Source: Tatumella saanichensis (lineage in GTDB: Bacteria > Pseudomonadota > Gammaproteobacteria > Enterobacterales > Enterobacteriaceae). From it: 64,000 nucleotides of DNA. The first letter of the stretch is position 1. Each line of letters starts with the position of its first letter. The notes under the pieces are model-generated. The model was given only the letters and a program-made list of their open reading frames with translations, made no database searches and was not told the DNA's origin. Where the stretch lies: the NCBI RefSeq assembly GCF_000439375.1, contig NZ_ATMI01000002.1, positions 1-64,000 on the forward strand. Reading direction: 5' to 3'. The position numbers and the translations under genes are program-made. Shown in pieces: positions 9,730 through 18,999 of the stretch.

Positions 9730-10400
9730 TACAGTGGCTTGCCCCCTTGCTGAGAGCGTTTACGCCATAATACGTATAACGATCCAAACAGGCCAAACAC
9801 CAACAACACTAAGGGCAGTAACATCAGACAAAACATCAGCTGATCTTCATATTTCTGGAACAGCGGCGTTTTCCCCAGCGCAAAACCGGCACTGGTCAGG
9901 ATAAGTACCCACAGCAGTCCACTGATCCAGTTGAAGAATTGAAAGCGGGCACTGCTCAAACCAGAAATTCCGGCAATAGTCGGCAGCAGGGTACGCACAA
10001 AAGCAATAAAACGGCCCACCAGCAGGGCCGATAGGCCGTGGCGGTGGAACAGACGGTGGGCTCGTTCATGGTATTGTGCCGGCAGATGGGACAACCATTT
10101 TCGGACCAACGGCGTATTACTGAGCCATCGTCCTTGGATATAGCTGACCCAGCAACCGAGGCTGGCGGCCACCGTCAGCACACAGAGTGTCAGCGGAAAA
10201 CCCATGGTACCTTTTGCAATCAGCACACCCACTAGGATCAGTAAACTGTCCCCAGGTAAAAAGGCCGCGGGGAGCAGACCGTTCTCCAGAAACAAAATAA
10301 CGAATAAGATGCCGTAAATCGCCCACACCAGTGAGGGATCGGCCAGTGTTTCAAAATCTTGTTGCCAGAGTGCATGCAGTAAGGCTTGTAAGGTATCCAT
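9729..10400 (-). CDS. yqjA: DedA-family membrane protein YqjA
   Basis: 223 residues from the ATG at 10400; the E. coli protein has 220. DedA/VTT-domain membrane transporter needed for osmosensitive proton-motive-force maintenance and growth at alkaline pH. The stretch [20 protein letters not shown] (about 36-56), containing the essential E and D residues, and [20 protein letters not shown] with its essential arginines (about 132-150) are intact. It is the promoter-proximal gene of yqjA-mzrA. Longer upstream starts lack family support. Confidence 0.96.
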   Translation of the reverse strand: MDTLQALLHALWQQDFETLADPSLVWAIYGILFVILFLENGLLPAAFLPGDSLLILVGVLIAKGTMGFPLTLCVLTVAASLGCWVSYIQGRWLSNTPLVRKWLSHLPAQYHERAHRLFHRHGLSALLVGRFIAFVRTLLPTIAGISGLSSARFQFFNWISGLLWVLILTSAGFALGKTPLFQKYEDQLMFCLMLLPLVLLVFGLFGSLYVLWRKRSQQGGKPL

Positions 10401-10610
10401 CAATGGTTCCTGACCCTCATAGTAATTCCCAGAAGAAGTCTTAAAGATAACGCATTCCCACGAACTGGGGGGATGAATTCGCCGACTTCTTGACAGCGCC
10501 CTGAGGCCTGGTGGCAGGCATGACAAAGGCGGAATAAGTGTAACAAATAATTATCAGTGACAATATACCCGACAGGGGCTCTGCTCAGGGTTTTCGTCAG
10601 TCTAACGCCA

Positions 10611-10628
10611 GTAAATCGCAATATTTAC
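10611..10628. promoter_or_regulatory. palindrome upstream of yqjA
   Basis: GTAAAT, six bases, ATTTAC: perfect 6-bp arms about 210 bases upstream of the yqjA start. The half-site resembles the CpxR word GTAAA, but CpxR sites are direct repeats and this is inverted, so the factor is unknown. Confidence 0.3.
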
Positions 10629-10681
10629 AAGGACTGACAATTGAAGGGAAATCAGAGTGGGCCAGCAGGTGGAGACAGGAA

Positions 10682-10710
10682 CATGGGGAGAGTCGATGAC
10701 CCTCCCCATG
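10682..10710 (-). terminator. probable sstT terminator hairpin
   Basis: CATGGGGAG and CTCCCCATG form a 9-bp stem 7 bases past the sstT stop. The following minus-strand sequence is only weakly T-rich. Confidence 0.5.
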
Positions 10711-10716
10711 GGGTGT

Positions 10717-11985
10717 TTATTCGACGACTTTGTCAGCTTCAGCCGCGATGTTAGCATCGGAAGTCGCTTTTGCGGCGGCCTCTGCTTGGCAGACCGCTGC
10801 CGTGAACAGAATATCAGTGGAAGAGTTAAGGGCGGTTTCTGCGGAATCCTGCAGCACACTTATCAGGAAGCCAACCGCCACCACCTGCATGGCTGTATCA
10901 TTAGGAATACCGAACATATTACAGGCTACCGGGATCAGTAATAGTGATCCACCGGCCACACCGGATGCACCACAGGCGCACAGTGAGGCGACCAGACTCA
11001 GCATCACCGCAGTCGGTAAGTCGACGGCGATATTCAGGGTATGGACCGCCGCTAATGTGAGAACGGTAATGGTCACCGATGCTCCAGCCATACTGATATT
11101 CGCGCCGAGTGGGATAGACACGGAGTAAGTATCCTCATCCAGATTCAGGCGTTTAGCAATAGCCATATTGACTGGAATATTGGCGGCAGAGCTGCGAGTA
11201 AAGAATGCGGTCACCCCACTTTCCCGTAGGCATAAGAACACCAACGGATAAGGGTTTCGCCGGATTTTCCAATACACCAGCATCGGATTGACCACCAGGG
11301 CCATGATCAGCATACAGCCCAGCAGTAGGGCCAGCAGTGAAGCGTAACTCCACAGAGCTGCGAAACCATTGGTTGCCAGAATTGAGGCGACCAGTCCAAA
11401 AATACCTATCGGTGCACAGCGAATGACTTTGCGTACCAGCCAGGTTACCGCAGCAGAGAGATCATTGAGGACGGTTCGGGTGGTGTTGCTACCGTGGCGG
11501 AATGCCAGTCCTAGGCCAATCGCCCAGACCAGGATGCCGATATAGTTGGCATTCAGCAGTGCATCCAGCGGGTTCACCACAATGCTCAGTAGCAGGCCCT
11601 GCAGGATAGCCTCAATGCCGCGTGGCGGGGCAATCCCCTGATGAATATCATTCAGGCTGAGTTGTTGCGGGAAGTGGAAGCTGGCGACCACGGCTACGAC
11701 GGCCGCGAAGAAAGTGCTTAATAGATAGAGGGTAGCAATAGGGCGGATACTGGTTTTCTGCCCTTTGGCATGGTTAGCAATTGAGGAGATGACTAGCACC
11801 AGCACCAGTATGGGTGCTACCGCTTTTAGGGCTCGGACAAATAGCTCTCCTAACAGGCCTATGGCCTTTGCGCTGTCCGGAGAAATGATCGCCAGCAGGA
11901 TCCCTGCCAGCAAGCCGATGATGATCTGTCCAACTAGATTGCCCGAGGTCAGCCAACGCATCGCTCGATGAGAAGTTTTAGTCAT
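10717..11985 (-). CDS. sstT: serine/threonine:Na+ symporter SstT
   Basis: 422 residues (E. coli 414). Inner-membrane sodium symporter of the dicarboxylate/amino acid:cation symporter family, importing L-serine and L-threonine. Recognised by [48 protein letters not shown] (the serine-rich re-entrant loop) and [19 protein letters not shown]. Multiple hydrophobic segments span the whole length. The C-terminal tail ([17 protein letters not shown]) is Ala/Glu-rich and longer than in E. coli. Monocistronic, with its own hairpin. Confidence 0.96.
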   Translation of the reverse strand: MTKTSHRAMRWLTSGNLVGQIIIGLLAGILLAIISPDSAKAIGLLGELFVRALKAVAPILVLVLVISSIANHAKGQKTSIRPIATLYLLSTFFAAVVAVVASFHFPQQLSLNDIHQGIAPPRGIEAILQGLLLSIVVNPLDALLNANYIGILVWAIGLGLAFRHGSNTTRTVLNDLSAAVTWLVRKVIRCAPIGIFGLVASILATNGFAALWSYASLLALLLGCMLIMALVVNPMLVYWKIRRNPYPLVFLCLRESGVTAFFTRSSAANIPVNMAIAKRLNLDEDTYSVSIPLGANISMAGASVTITVLTLAAVHTLNIAVDLPTAVMLSLVASLCACGASGVAGGSLLLIPVACNMFGIPNDTAMQVVAVGFLISVLQDSAETALNSSTDILFTAAVCQAEAAAKATSDANIAAEADKVVE

Positions 11986-12226
11986 AGTAATTTTACTTAT
12001 TTTTTATGGCGTTATCTTTCTTAGTCCGGCGATACCGAGCGTAAGAAACTGTGTGTCGCCCGAAAGTATAAGTAAAACCTATTGAGAATAAAGCAGAAAT
12101 CCCCGAGTGGAATTTTTCCCGAGACAGAAAATGACAAAAATGATGATATTGATAGGATAAAATCAGCAAGTAATTAAAACAGACGAAATTATACAGGGGG
12201 ATTTCATTCCCCTGTAGTAAATAATG
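11986..12226. other. intergenic region, alx to sstT
   Basis: AT-rich, without a gene. It contains the alx 3' hairpin and the sstT promoter region; no further signal was identified. Confidence 0.4.
12192..12216 (-). terminator. probable alx terminator
   Basis: TACAGGGG and CCCCTGTA form an 8-bp stem about 10 bases after the alx stop codon; the T run that follows on the minus strand is short (TATAATTT). Confidence 0.5.
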
Positions 12227-13192
12227 TTATTGAAAGTTTTGTTCAGTGCGACGGTTTTTCCAGTGATTAATCGCCAAGGTCACCAGTAAAACGCCAGCAA
12301 TCACTAACAATGAGAGTGCCGTCGGAATATGCCAGAGATCCAGCAGCAGCATTTTGATGCCGATAAACACTAATATCACCGCCAGCCCGTATTTCAATAA
12401 CGAAAACCGTTTCGCGATCCCTGACAGCATAAAATACATGGCTCGCAGTCCGAGGATAGCGAACAGGTTAGAAGTTAGAACAATAAATGGGTCGGTGGTG
12501 ACCGCGAAAATCGCTGGAATGCTGTCCACGGCGAAGATTACATCGCTAAGCTCCACCATAATCAGTGCCAGAAAGAGTGGTGTGGTGTAGCGCACGCCCT
12601 GCCGGTAAACAAAAAAGCGCTCACCTTCTAAGGTATCGGTGACACGCAGACGCCGACGCAACCAGCGTATCAGGGGCTTATCACTGGGTGAACTGTGGTC
12701 ACTGCCACCAGGCAGCGCCATTTTGATGCCGGTTATCACCAGCAAAGCACCGAACAGGTAGAGGACCCAACTGAACTCGCTGACCAACCAACTGCCGGCG
12801 AAGATCATGGCGGTGCGCAGAATGATGGCACCTAAGACGCCGTACACCAGTACCCGCTGTTGCAGGGCAGGGGGCACCGCAAAGTAACTGAACAACATCA
12901 GCCAGACAAAGACATTATCCACTGCCAGCGCTTTCTCTAGCAGATACCCGGTGAGGAACGACAAGGTTTGGGCAGAGGCCACCTCTGCTCCGGCGTGCAT
13001 GCGCAGATAGCCCCACAATGCGGCACTGAATGCCAGCGAGAGCAGTACCCAGACCAACGACCAGATAGCCGCCTGTTTAAAGGTCATTCCCCGCTGACTG
13101 CGCCGCCCCTGTAGACACAGGTCGAGCACTAACATCACCAGTATCACTACCACAAAAGCACCCCACAACAGAGGTGTGCCTACAGTCTGCAT
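12227..13192 (-). CDS. alx: TerC-family manganese exporter Alx
   Basis: 321 residues from the ATG at 13192, exactly the length of E. coli Alx (YgjT). TerC-family inner-membrane protein that exports Mn(II) and is induced at alkaline pH. Typical features are the acidic intramembrane motifs [19 protein letters not shown] and [17 protein letters not shown], and about nine transmembrane helices. A yybP-ykoY riboswitch precedes it at 13205-13380, which fits Mn- and pH-dependent control. A longer frame to 13285 runs into the riboswitch and is rejected. Confidence 0.96.
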   Translation of the reverse strand: MQTVGTPLLWGAFVVVILVMLVLDLCLQGRRSQRGMTFKQAAIWSLVWVLLSLAFSAALWGYLRMHAGAEVASAQTLSFLTGYLLEKALAVDNVFVWLMLFSYFAVPPALQQRVLVYGVLGAIILRTAMIFAGSWLVSEFSWVLYLFGALLVITGIKMALPGGSDHSSPSDKPLIRWLRRRLRVTDTLEGERFFVYRQGVRYTTPLFLALIMVELSDVIFAVDSIPAIFAVTTDPFIVLTSNLFAILGLRAMYFMLSGIAKRFSLLKYGLAVILVFIGIKMLLLDLWHIPTALSLLVIAGVLLVTLAINHWKNRRTEQNFQ

Positions 13193-13204
13193 ATTTATAT
13201 CCTC

Positions 13205-13380
13205 AAATAAAAAACAGCCGGAGTCAGAAGACAGCGGCTGCGTTATTGCATCATAAGCAAACCTTACCTTCCGGCAAGGTCTCACTCACAACGCCGGATA
13301 TCCGAGTTGCCTGACGACCGGTTGCGCAAACAACGTAATGACGATCGCTCAGCTTTGAAGTTACTCCCCTTTGCTTTTTA
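13205..13380 (-). promoter_or_regulatory. yybP-ykoY Mn2+ riboswitch (alx leader, PRE)
   Basis: In the alx 5' leader the minus strand reads AAAGGGGAGTAACTTC (about 13373-13358), the signature loop of the yybP-ykoY aptamer. The closing element GTGAGTGAGACCTTGCC with its pairing GGTAAGG follows at about 13290-13258. A stem-loop (CAGCCG...CGGCTG, about 13213-13242) followed by six T residues lies just before alx and is a candidate expression-platform terminator. In E. coli this element senses Mn(II) and alkaline pH. Boundaries are approximate. Confidence 0.85.
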
Positions 13381-13528
13381 AGACTGGCATGTTCTGTTGA
13401 AAAATCAAGATACGTTATGAAATATATGGACATATTAAGGTGATGATTGGCACAGTTCTGGCTACAGATTGCCAGCAACTGGCTGGCGACATATCATAAC
13501 CCCTTGTCTGTTTTGCCCCGGGGATACC

Positions 13529-15217
13529 GTGAAAGACACCCGACACGCACTTAACTGGAGTGCATTACTGATTGCGCTCCCTGCAGGAGTCGCGGGGGCG
13601 ATGGTCACCCTTGGCTTCCGCTATACCCTAGAGTTTTTTAACCAACTGGTGTTTGGTCGCAGTGATGATATCACCCGAGCGATGCATGTCTGGCCATGGT
13701 TTGTCTGGCCACTGATCGTCGGTACAGGCGGTGTTATTGCCGGTCTGTTCCTGCGCTATGCCGTCAGTGTGGAAAAGACGCAATCGGTCAAAACCGACTA
13801 TCTGGATGTGATCAATGCTCGGCTTGATGCGGTACCGACTCGGACGTCGCTGTTCCGGGCGTTCTCCTCTATTGCCAGTATTTCTAGCGGTGCCTCGGTA
13901 GGTAAAGAGGGGCCGATGGTGCAGTTGTCTGCGCTGTGCGGCAGTATCCTTGGCCGGTTGGTACCGGCTGCCCTGCAACTGAAAAACACAGACCTGGTGG
14001 CGATGGCCGCGGCGGCGGGACTGGCTTCGGTGTACCATGCGCCGCTGGCCTCGGCGATTTTTGTTGCTGAGGTGGCCTTTGGTATTTCTGCCTTGCAACG
14101 GCTGATCCCGTTGGTGATCGCTGCCGGGACCTCGGTGATGACCATGTGGCTGCTAGGCTACCGCTCCCCTTTATATCCCTTGTCTGATGTACAGTTTGTC
14201 ATCAGTTTCTCCAGCCTCGGGTGGGTGATTGCGCTGGGCGTGATCGGTGGTCTGACCGGAGCCGGATTTATTACTCTGGCGGGACTGAGTAAAAAACAAT
14301 TTGCCCGTATCCGTTCATTGCCTTGGCGACTGGGCGTCGGCGGCCTCTTGGTGGGCGGACTGGCGATTATCTCCACGGATATTTTGGGCAATGGCTATGA
14401 TGTGATCCTTAATATTTTTCGCGGCCAGTATCTGTTTAGCGGCCTGTTACTGTTGCTGGTACTGAAACTGTTGGCGACCTGCTGCTCTATCGGCTCCTCA
14501 GCGGTCGGCGGGATGTTTACCCCTTCGCTATTGATTGGCGCATTGCTCGGTGCGCTGTTTAATGTATTGGCGGCCCAGTTGGGGATCGGTATCGAGTCGG
14601 GCTGGTTATATGCCGCCGTCGGCATGGGTGCAGTGCTAGCGGCGATCAGCCAAGCTCCACTGATGGCGATGCTGATGGTGATGGAGATGACCCTCAACAG
14701 TAGCTTACTGTTCCCGTTGATGATTGCCACGGTGCTGGCAACCATGGTGACCTATCGCCTTCAGTCAGCGGCGACTTATCCGTTGATCACCACTCACTTC
14801 TCGCGGGCAGAGGCCAAGTTCGATTTTGATAATACGTCCATTGATGAACTGATTATTCCCGGCGCGGCGGTATTGCCTGGATCGGCGGTCAGTGATGCGT
14901 TGGCGCTGAGTTCATTGCGTCGAGAGCGCTATGTGTATGTGATCAACGAGAGCGGGCGTTTCCTCGGCGTGGTGTCGGTACATGACATTGCCGCGGGGGT
15001 ACTGGCGCAGAAAATCACTCCGGATTCGCCGGTCAGTGAAGTGATGGACCATGAGTTTCCTTTTGTTTGTCAGCACCAGAGCCTGCGGCAAGGCTGGGAG
15101 GCATTTGCCCAAGTGACGTTGGAGCGTCTGCCGGTACTGACTAATGAGACTGATCGCTACTTTCTCGGAGCACTGACCAAAACCAGCTTGGTGCGCAAAG
15201 CGGAAGCTTTTCTGTGA
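13529..15217 (+). CDS. ClC-type chloride channel/transporter with C-terminal CBS pair
   Basis: 562 residues from the GTG at 13529 (GGGGA 6-9 bases upstream); a longer frame to 13469 adds an unlikely Cys/Pro-rich leader. The ClC selectivity motifs are present: [15 protein letters not shown] (GxxGKEGP) near 131-145 and the [15 protein letters not shown] block near 333-347. The helix-rich membrane domain covers about 10-430. A soluble tail follows with two CBS-like segments (about 445-500, 505-560). E. coli ClcB-like proteins usually lack so long a CBS tail. The first motif has E at the gating-glutamate position, so an H+/Cl- exchanger is possible. Confidence 0.85.
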   Translation: MKDTRHALNWSALLIALPAGVAGAMVTLGFRYTLEFFNQLVFGRSDDITRAMHVWPWFVWPLIVGTGGVIAGLFLRYAVSVEKTQSVKTDYLDVINARLDAVPTRTSLFRAFSSIASISSGASVGKEGPMVQLSALCGSILGRLVPAALQLKNTDLVAMAAAAGLASVYHAPLASAIFVAEVAFGISALQRLIPLVIAAGTSVMTMWLLGYRSPLYPLSDVQFVISFSSLGWVIALGVIGGLTGAGFITLAGLSKKQFARIRSLPWRLGVGGLLVGGLAIISTDILGNGYDVILNIFRGQYLFSGLLLLLVLKLLATCCSIGSSAVGGMFTPSLLIGALLGALFNVLAAQLGIGIESGWLYAAVGMGAVLAAISQAPLMAMLMVMEMTLNSSLLFPLMIATVLATMVTYRLQSAATYPLITTHFSRAEAKFDFDNTSIDELIIPGAAVLPGSAVSDALALSSLRRERYVYVINESGRFLGVVSVHDIAAGVLAQKITPDSPVSEVMDHEFPFVCQHQSLRQGWEAFAQVTLERLPVLTNETDRYFLGALTKTSLVRKAEAFL

Positions 15218-15314
15218 GCTGGTGGGGAGCAGGCAGTTGGGTTTATACGCTAAAGCCAGTATACTGCGCCCCTTTTCTGCACCCCCTGCTGAACCTGATC
15301 TGACCGGAGCCATC

Positions 15315-16439
15315 ATGACCCTATTCGAAATGAGTGATTATTCACTTACCCTGCACCGTTTCCCGCGTACCGGTGATGATAATGCGCTACAGGCCTGGGA
15401 TGCGGCGGATGAATATCTGTTAGATCAGGAGATCCCCACCGGTCCTGTGTTTGTGCTGAATGACAGCTTCGGAGCGCTGACCTGTGCACTGGTACAGCAG
15501 GGACGTCAGGTCTGGAATATCAGTGATTCATTGAACAGTCAGCAGGCAGCCGAAAAAAACCTAGCAGAAAACCAGTTGGACAGCAGTTTGGTGACCTATA
15601 TCGATAGCCTGTCGGCATTGCCAATTACTCCGGCGGCCGTGCTGATCAAAGTCCCTAAAACCCTAGCGTTATTGGAACAGCAACTGGGTATGCTGCGCAC
15701 GGTGATCACTGCCGAGACCGTGATTATCGGCGGTGCAAAAGCCAAAGATATCCATAACTCTACCCTGGCACTGTTTGAACGTATTATCGGTGACACCCGC
15801 ACTTCGCTTGCGAAGAAAAAGGCTCGGCTGATTTTCAGCACCCTGACGGTTGAGCAGGTGAAACTGCGGGAGATTACCCTCAGTTGGCCGTTGGAAGGCA
15901 CCCCGTATGTGATCCATAACCATGCCAATGTGTTCTCCCGCCAGTCGCTGGATATTGGGGCGCGCTTCTTTATGCGTCATCTGCCGCGAGGGCTGAGTGG
16001 TGACATAATCGACTTGGGGTGTGGTAATGGGGTAATTGGTATGACGGCGCTGGCATTGAACCCGGATGCGCGCATGCACTTTGTCGATGAATCCTGGATG
16101 GCAGTGGCCTCAGCGCGCCTGAATGTTGACACCAACCTCGGCCATGAGCGTGAGCGTTGTGAGTTTACGGTCAATAATGTGCTAAGTGGGTTTGCTGCCG
16201 ACAGTTACTCGGCGGTACTGTGCAACCCGCCGTTCCACCAGCAGAATGCCATTACCGAGCACGTTGCATGGCAGATGTTCCGAGACGCTTTCCGTTGTCT
16301 GCACTACGGCGGTGAACTGCGTATCGTCGCGAACCGGCATCTTGACCATCAGGCCAAACTGAAAAAGCTGTTTGGTAACTGTGAAGTGGTTGGCTCTGAT
16401 AGCAAATTTGTGGTGTTGCGCTCAGTGAGACTGCGCTAA
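15315..16439 (+). CDS. rlmG: 23S rRNA G1835 N2-methyltransferase RlmG
   Basis: 374 residues. SAM-dependent enzyme that methylates N2 of G1835 in 23S rRNA (E. coli YgjO). Two related methyltransferase-fold halves are present. The C-terminal catalytic half has motif [15 protein letters not shown] (about 235-248) and motif IV CNPPFHQ (about 304-310, the NPPF signature of N2-guanine/N6-adenine methylases). [21 protein letters not shown] is also shared with E. coli. The ATG at 15315 follows a GGAG at 15306; the frame extends upstream to 15222 without family similarity. Confidence 0.95.
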   Translation: MTLFEMSDYSLTLHRFPRTGDDNALQAWDAADEYLLDQEIPTGPVFVLNDSFGALTCALVQQGRQVWNISDSLNSQQAAEKNLAENQLDSSLVTYIDSLSALPITPAAVLIKVPKTLALLEQQLGMLRTVITAETVIIGGAKAKDIHNSTLALFERIIGDTRTSLAKKKARLIFSTLTVEQVKLREITLSWPLEGTPYVIHNHANVFSRQSLDIGARFFMRHLPRGLSGDIIDLGCGNGVIGMTALALNPDARMHFVDESWMAVASARLNVDTNLGHERERCEFTVNNVLSGFAADSYSAVLCNPPFHQQNAITEHVAWQMFRDAFRCLHYGGELRIVANRHLDHQAKLKKLFGNCEVVGSDSKFVVLRSVRLR

Positions 16440-16488
16440 CAGGCTGTCTGCGGGGGATGTGACAGCCCCGCAGATGCTGCGACCTACT

Positions 16489-16770
16489 TTATGTGCCTGG
16501 CTGGGGCTGATGACCAATCCATGAAAAGCGTAACTGATAGCCTTCGTCAGTATGGGTATTGCGCCGGTAACTTGAGCCGGGGCTAGCCATACAGTAGGTA
16601 CAGTACTTCAGATTATCGATGTGCGTCGCGGGTACCCCTGCGCGGATCAGCATGGCGGTTGCCATCGCCGGCAGATCCAACCAAAAACCGGGCTGAGTGA
16701 TCGGCGCAGTTTCACGCACAGACGCTGGGTTTGACCGTGGCTGTGACGTGTGCGGTTCCGGCAGGCCCAC
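16489..16770 (-). pseudogene. C-terminal fragment of a PgeF/YfiH laccase-domain protein
   Basis: The 93-codon frame ends with FWLDLPAMATAMLIRAGV, then DNLKYCTYC and SSYRRN, then LRFSWIG. This looks like the C-terminal third of the multicopper polyphenol-oxidase-like YfiH/PgeF family (DLP..NR..L...GV, CTYC, FFSYRR, IGL). The N-terminal two thirds, including the metal-binding His/Cys residues, are absent, and upstream the frame runs into the remnant of a TetR gene. The true housekeeping copy of pgeF would be elsewhere. Identification is from motif pattern only. Confidence 0.5.
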
Positions 16771-17038
16771 CCATAGACATCCTTAATCTCATCGCCCCTC
16801 GCCGAACCGGCTTGCTGAAAGGTCGCCAGCGCCGTCTGTAATAGTCTCCTCAACCGCCTCGCCAAAAAGGGATGCTTTCGAGCCAAAAGCAGCATAAAAA
16901 CTGGGCGCAGTGATCCCTTTCCCCATCACCGCTTTTAGTTGCGCAAGTGATGTATCCTCATAGCCCTGCTCCCAGAAAAGATGAATTGGCGCTATAACTG
17001 CGTTATCTCTCTCATTGCCTTGGTCTGCCTGTTCTCAT
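16771..17038 (-). pseudogene. TetR-family regulator remnant (cifR-like position)
   Basis: The minus strand starts with an ATG at 17038 and reads MRTGRPRQ, then a stop. After a frameshift it continues HLFWEQGYEDTSLAQLKAVMG and then FYAAFGSKASLFGEAVE, the classic TetR N-terminal helix-turn-helix (F.xxGY..TS...L...G, SFY..FGSK..L). A second frameshift follows within about 30 codons, and then similarity ends at the YfiH-like fragment, so the ligand-binding domain is missing. It is divergent from the MFS gene over a gap with two matching palindromes. In Pseudomonas aeruginosa the TetR gene cifR sits in this position relative to the cif operon. Confidence 0.75.
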
Positions 17039-17058
17039 CGTGTTGCCCCCCCTCAATA

Positions 17059-17074
17059 TATACTGATCGATATA
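17059..17074. promoter_or_regulatory. TetR-type palindromic operator, copy 1
   Basis: TATACTGATCGATATA, an imperfect palindrome centred on GATC, upstream of the promoter at 17082. It matches copy 2 at 12 of 16 positions, centred 53 bases (five helical turns) away. Confidence 0.6.
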
Positions 17075-17081
17075 AAAAATG

Positions 17082-17110
17082 TTGACAGCCCGAACTTGCG
17101 AAGACAATAT
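17082..17110 (+). promoter_or_regulatory. promoter of the MFS-cif transcript
   Basis: A perfect -35 box TTGACA at 17082-17087, 17 bases, then CAATAT (17105-17110), a weak -10 box; AATATA one base further on is an alternative. It is flanked by the two palindromic operators, so bound repressor would cover both sides. Confidence 0.55.
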
Positions 17111-17111
17111 A

Positions 17112-17127
17112 TGTACCGATCGATACA
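17112..17127. promoter_or_regulatory. TetR-type palindromic operator, copy 2
   Basis: TGTACCGATCGATACA, a near-perfect palindrome with a CGATCG core, lying at the expected transcription start of the MFS-cif unit. Such sites are typical for TetR repressors of efflux/detoxification genes; the cognate repressor gene here is broken. Confidence 0.65.
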
Positions 17128-17198
17128 ATATTTAGCAAAAATATCCACCACGATAAGCCCATATTCAAAGAAACATATAAATTAAAGGTTTATTTGAT

Positions 17199-17906
17199 AT
17201 GAAAGAAATTAAAGCTGATGGGACAGAAAGGTTACCCGTTCTGACGTTACTGGCACTGGCGATGACCGGTTTCATCTGTATATTGACCGAAATGATCCCT
17301 GCGGGGCTTTTGCCCAGCATAAGTGCCGGTCTTAATATATCCCCATCTATTGCTGGGCAGATGGTTAGCGCTTATGCGGCGGGTTCACTTCTGGCCGCCA
17401 TTATTCTGTACACCTATCTAGCCCCTTTCCTGTATCAGTCAGGCCTTTCATCTAGCGTGGATGTTGTTCTGCTGGTTTTTGGCCTGTCAGCAATGGTCGG
17501 AATTTTCATGACAGGAAAAATGGTTGGCTCCGGCCTGGGGATCGCCGTGCTGCTTTCACTTTCAGTATTCACCCTTGTTTCAATCATCTTTGGTATTTCT
17601 TCCACGTCCCTTGTCGTGATTTATCTCGGAATAGCTGCCTGGGGCCTCACGTTCGGAGGCGCAGCGACATTACTGCAAACAGCCCTGGCAGATACCGCGG
17701 GTGAGCATGTTGATATTGTGCTTTCGATGAATGTTGTGACCTGGAATAGCGCTATCGCTCTAGGTGGTCTTATTGGCGGGCTTCTGCTTAGACATGAAGG
17801 GGCCAGCTCTTTACCTTGGGCTCTGGTTACCCTGTTGATCGTTGTTCTGATTATTGGCTTTCGTGCCAAGAGCCATGAATTCCCCGCAGGGAGCCGTCCT
17901 TCTTAA
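17199..17906 (+). pseudogene. MFS efflux transporter with large in-frame internal deletion
   Basis: 235 codons, open from start to stop, against about 390-400 for the family (arabinose/drug-efflux type MFS). The N-terminus has TEMIPAGLLPSISAGLNISPSIAGQMVSAYA, normal for helices 1-2. At residue 68 it jumps from GSLLAAI directly to ILYTYLAPFLYQSGLSS, which normally lies after helix 6-7. Helices about 3-6 with the RxxxG motif (roughly 150-170 residues) are therefore missing without breaking the frame. The second half (helices 8-12) continues normally. It occupies the place of PA2933 in the P. aeruginosa cif operon and probably does not transport. Confidence 0.75.
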
Positions 17907-17977
17907 GCCATTTAACTTTATTTTTCAGGTGAGGGTCGATTGAACCTCACGTTATTTTCTTATCAGAGGTCTTAAAA

Positions 17978-18943
17978 ATGAGTATCACGGAAAAGTTTAC
18001 CCGCAACGCACCGTTCAGTTCTGACATGGTCAGCTCAATGGCCGTAGCTTCAGCACAGCCCGAAGAGTTCCCGTTACCGCAGGGGTTTTATAGTGGATAC
18101 GAGACTATCGATGGGGTTCAATTGCATTATGTCAAAGGAGGGCAGGGCCCACTGGTTTATCTTGTTCATGGGTTTGGGCAATCTTGGTATGAATGGCATC
18201 AGTTGATGCCAGAACTGGCAAAAACACATACCGTAGTGGCTGTCGACCTGCCGGGTCTGGGATTGTCACAGCCGCCTGCCAGTTCGTATACTGGTGAGGA
18301 TGTATCTGAATATCTTTATAAACTGGCAATTAACTTTAGTGGCGATAAAAAGTTCTCGCTTGTTGCCCATGATATCGGTATCTGGAACACATATCCAATG
18401 GCGGTAAAACACCAAGATAAAATAAACAAACTTATCTTTATGGAAGCACCAATCCCGGATAAACGTATGTATGATTTCCCTGCATTTTCTCCTGAAGGGG
18501 AATCGCTGGTATGGCACTTCAGTTTTTTTGCGGCCAAACAGCAACTGGCTGAAAAACTGATTAAAGGAAACGAAAAATTCTTCCTGACTCATTTCATTAA
18601 AGAACATGCCAGTAATAAAGAGGCTTTTACACCTAATCTGCTTGATATGTATGCAAAGTCTTATGCGAAACCGCATACTCTTACGGCGTCGTTCGAATAT
18701 TACAGGGCATTAAATCAGTCTATTGAACAGAACAAAACGCTGGCTAAAGAGAAACTTACCATACCAGTGATGGCCATTGGCGGTGGTGGGCATGGCGGAA
18801 TGGGACAGTTCCAGGTCGATCAAATGAAAGAATATGCAACGAATGTCGAAGGACATGTATTGGCTGGAGGTGGGCACTGGCTACCCGAGGAATGTCCGAC
18901 CCAGTTGAATCCACTGGTTGTTAAGTTTATTAACGACCAATGA
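17978..18943 (+). CDS. cif: Cif-like epoxide hydrolase (CFTR inhibitory factor homologue)
   Basis: 321 residues, alpha/beta hydrolase. It is strikingly similar, as I recall the sequence, to P. aeruginosa Cif, an epoxide hydrolase secreted to deplete host [54 protein letters not shown] and [11 protein letters not shown]. All catalytic positions are kept at a constant offset of +3 from Cif: nucleophile Asp132 (AHDIGIWN), Glu156, ring-opening pair His180 and Tyr242, and His300 (GGGHWLPEE). The N-terminus differs: residues 1-28 are polar and lack a clear signal-peptide core, although VASA before QPEEF looks like a cleavage site. It is downstream of the truncated MFS gene in a cif-like layout, followed by a terminator. 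Confidence 0.9.
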   Translation: MSITEKFTRNAPFSSDMVSSMAVASAQPEEFPLPQGFYSGYETIDGVQLHYVKGGQGPLVYLVHGFGQSWYEWHQLMPELAKTHTVVAVDLPGLGLSQPPASSYTGEDVSEYLYKLAINFSGDKKFSLVAHDIGIWNTYPMAVKHQDKINKLIFMEAPIPDKRMYDFPAFSPEGESLVWHFSFFAAKQQLAEKLIKGNEKFFLTHFIKEHASNKEAFTPNLLDMYAKSYAKPHTLTASFEYYRALNQSIEQNKTLAKEKLTIPVMAIGGGGHGGMGQFQVDQMKEYATNVEGHVLAGGGHWLPEECPTQLNPLVVKFINDQ

Positions 18944-18965
18944 TAGTCTCCTCTGTTTTCCATAA

Positions 18966-18991
18966 AAACTACGCTGTCGCGTAGTTTTTTT
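18966..18991 (+). terminator. intrinsic terminator after cif
   Basis: AAACTACGC, loop TGTC, GCGTAGTTT, then a T run; 23 bases after the cif stop codon. Confidence 0.88.
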
Positions 18992-18999
18992 ATCTTTAG

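Larger units (their letters stand above)
16440..17198. other. degraded region between rlmG and the cif patch
   Basis: Starts with a G-rich hairpin after rlmG (TCTGCGGGG/CCCCGCAGA, 16447-16473). It then holds two broken minus-strand gene remnants (16489-16770 and 16771-17038) and the operator/promoter region 17059-17127, described separately. No intact gene is present. Confidence 0.7.

Noticed and set aside
13251-13478. A 75-codon minus-strand frame upstream of alx
   Set aside because: It lies inside the riboswitch leader; no ribosome-binding site or family.
17978-18943. Annotation of the Cif-like gene as a haloalkane dehalogenase
   Set aside because: The nucleophile context AHDIG plus the His180/Tyr242 ring-opening pair and the overall similarity to Cif favour an epoxide hydrolase.
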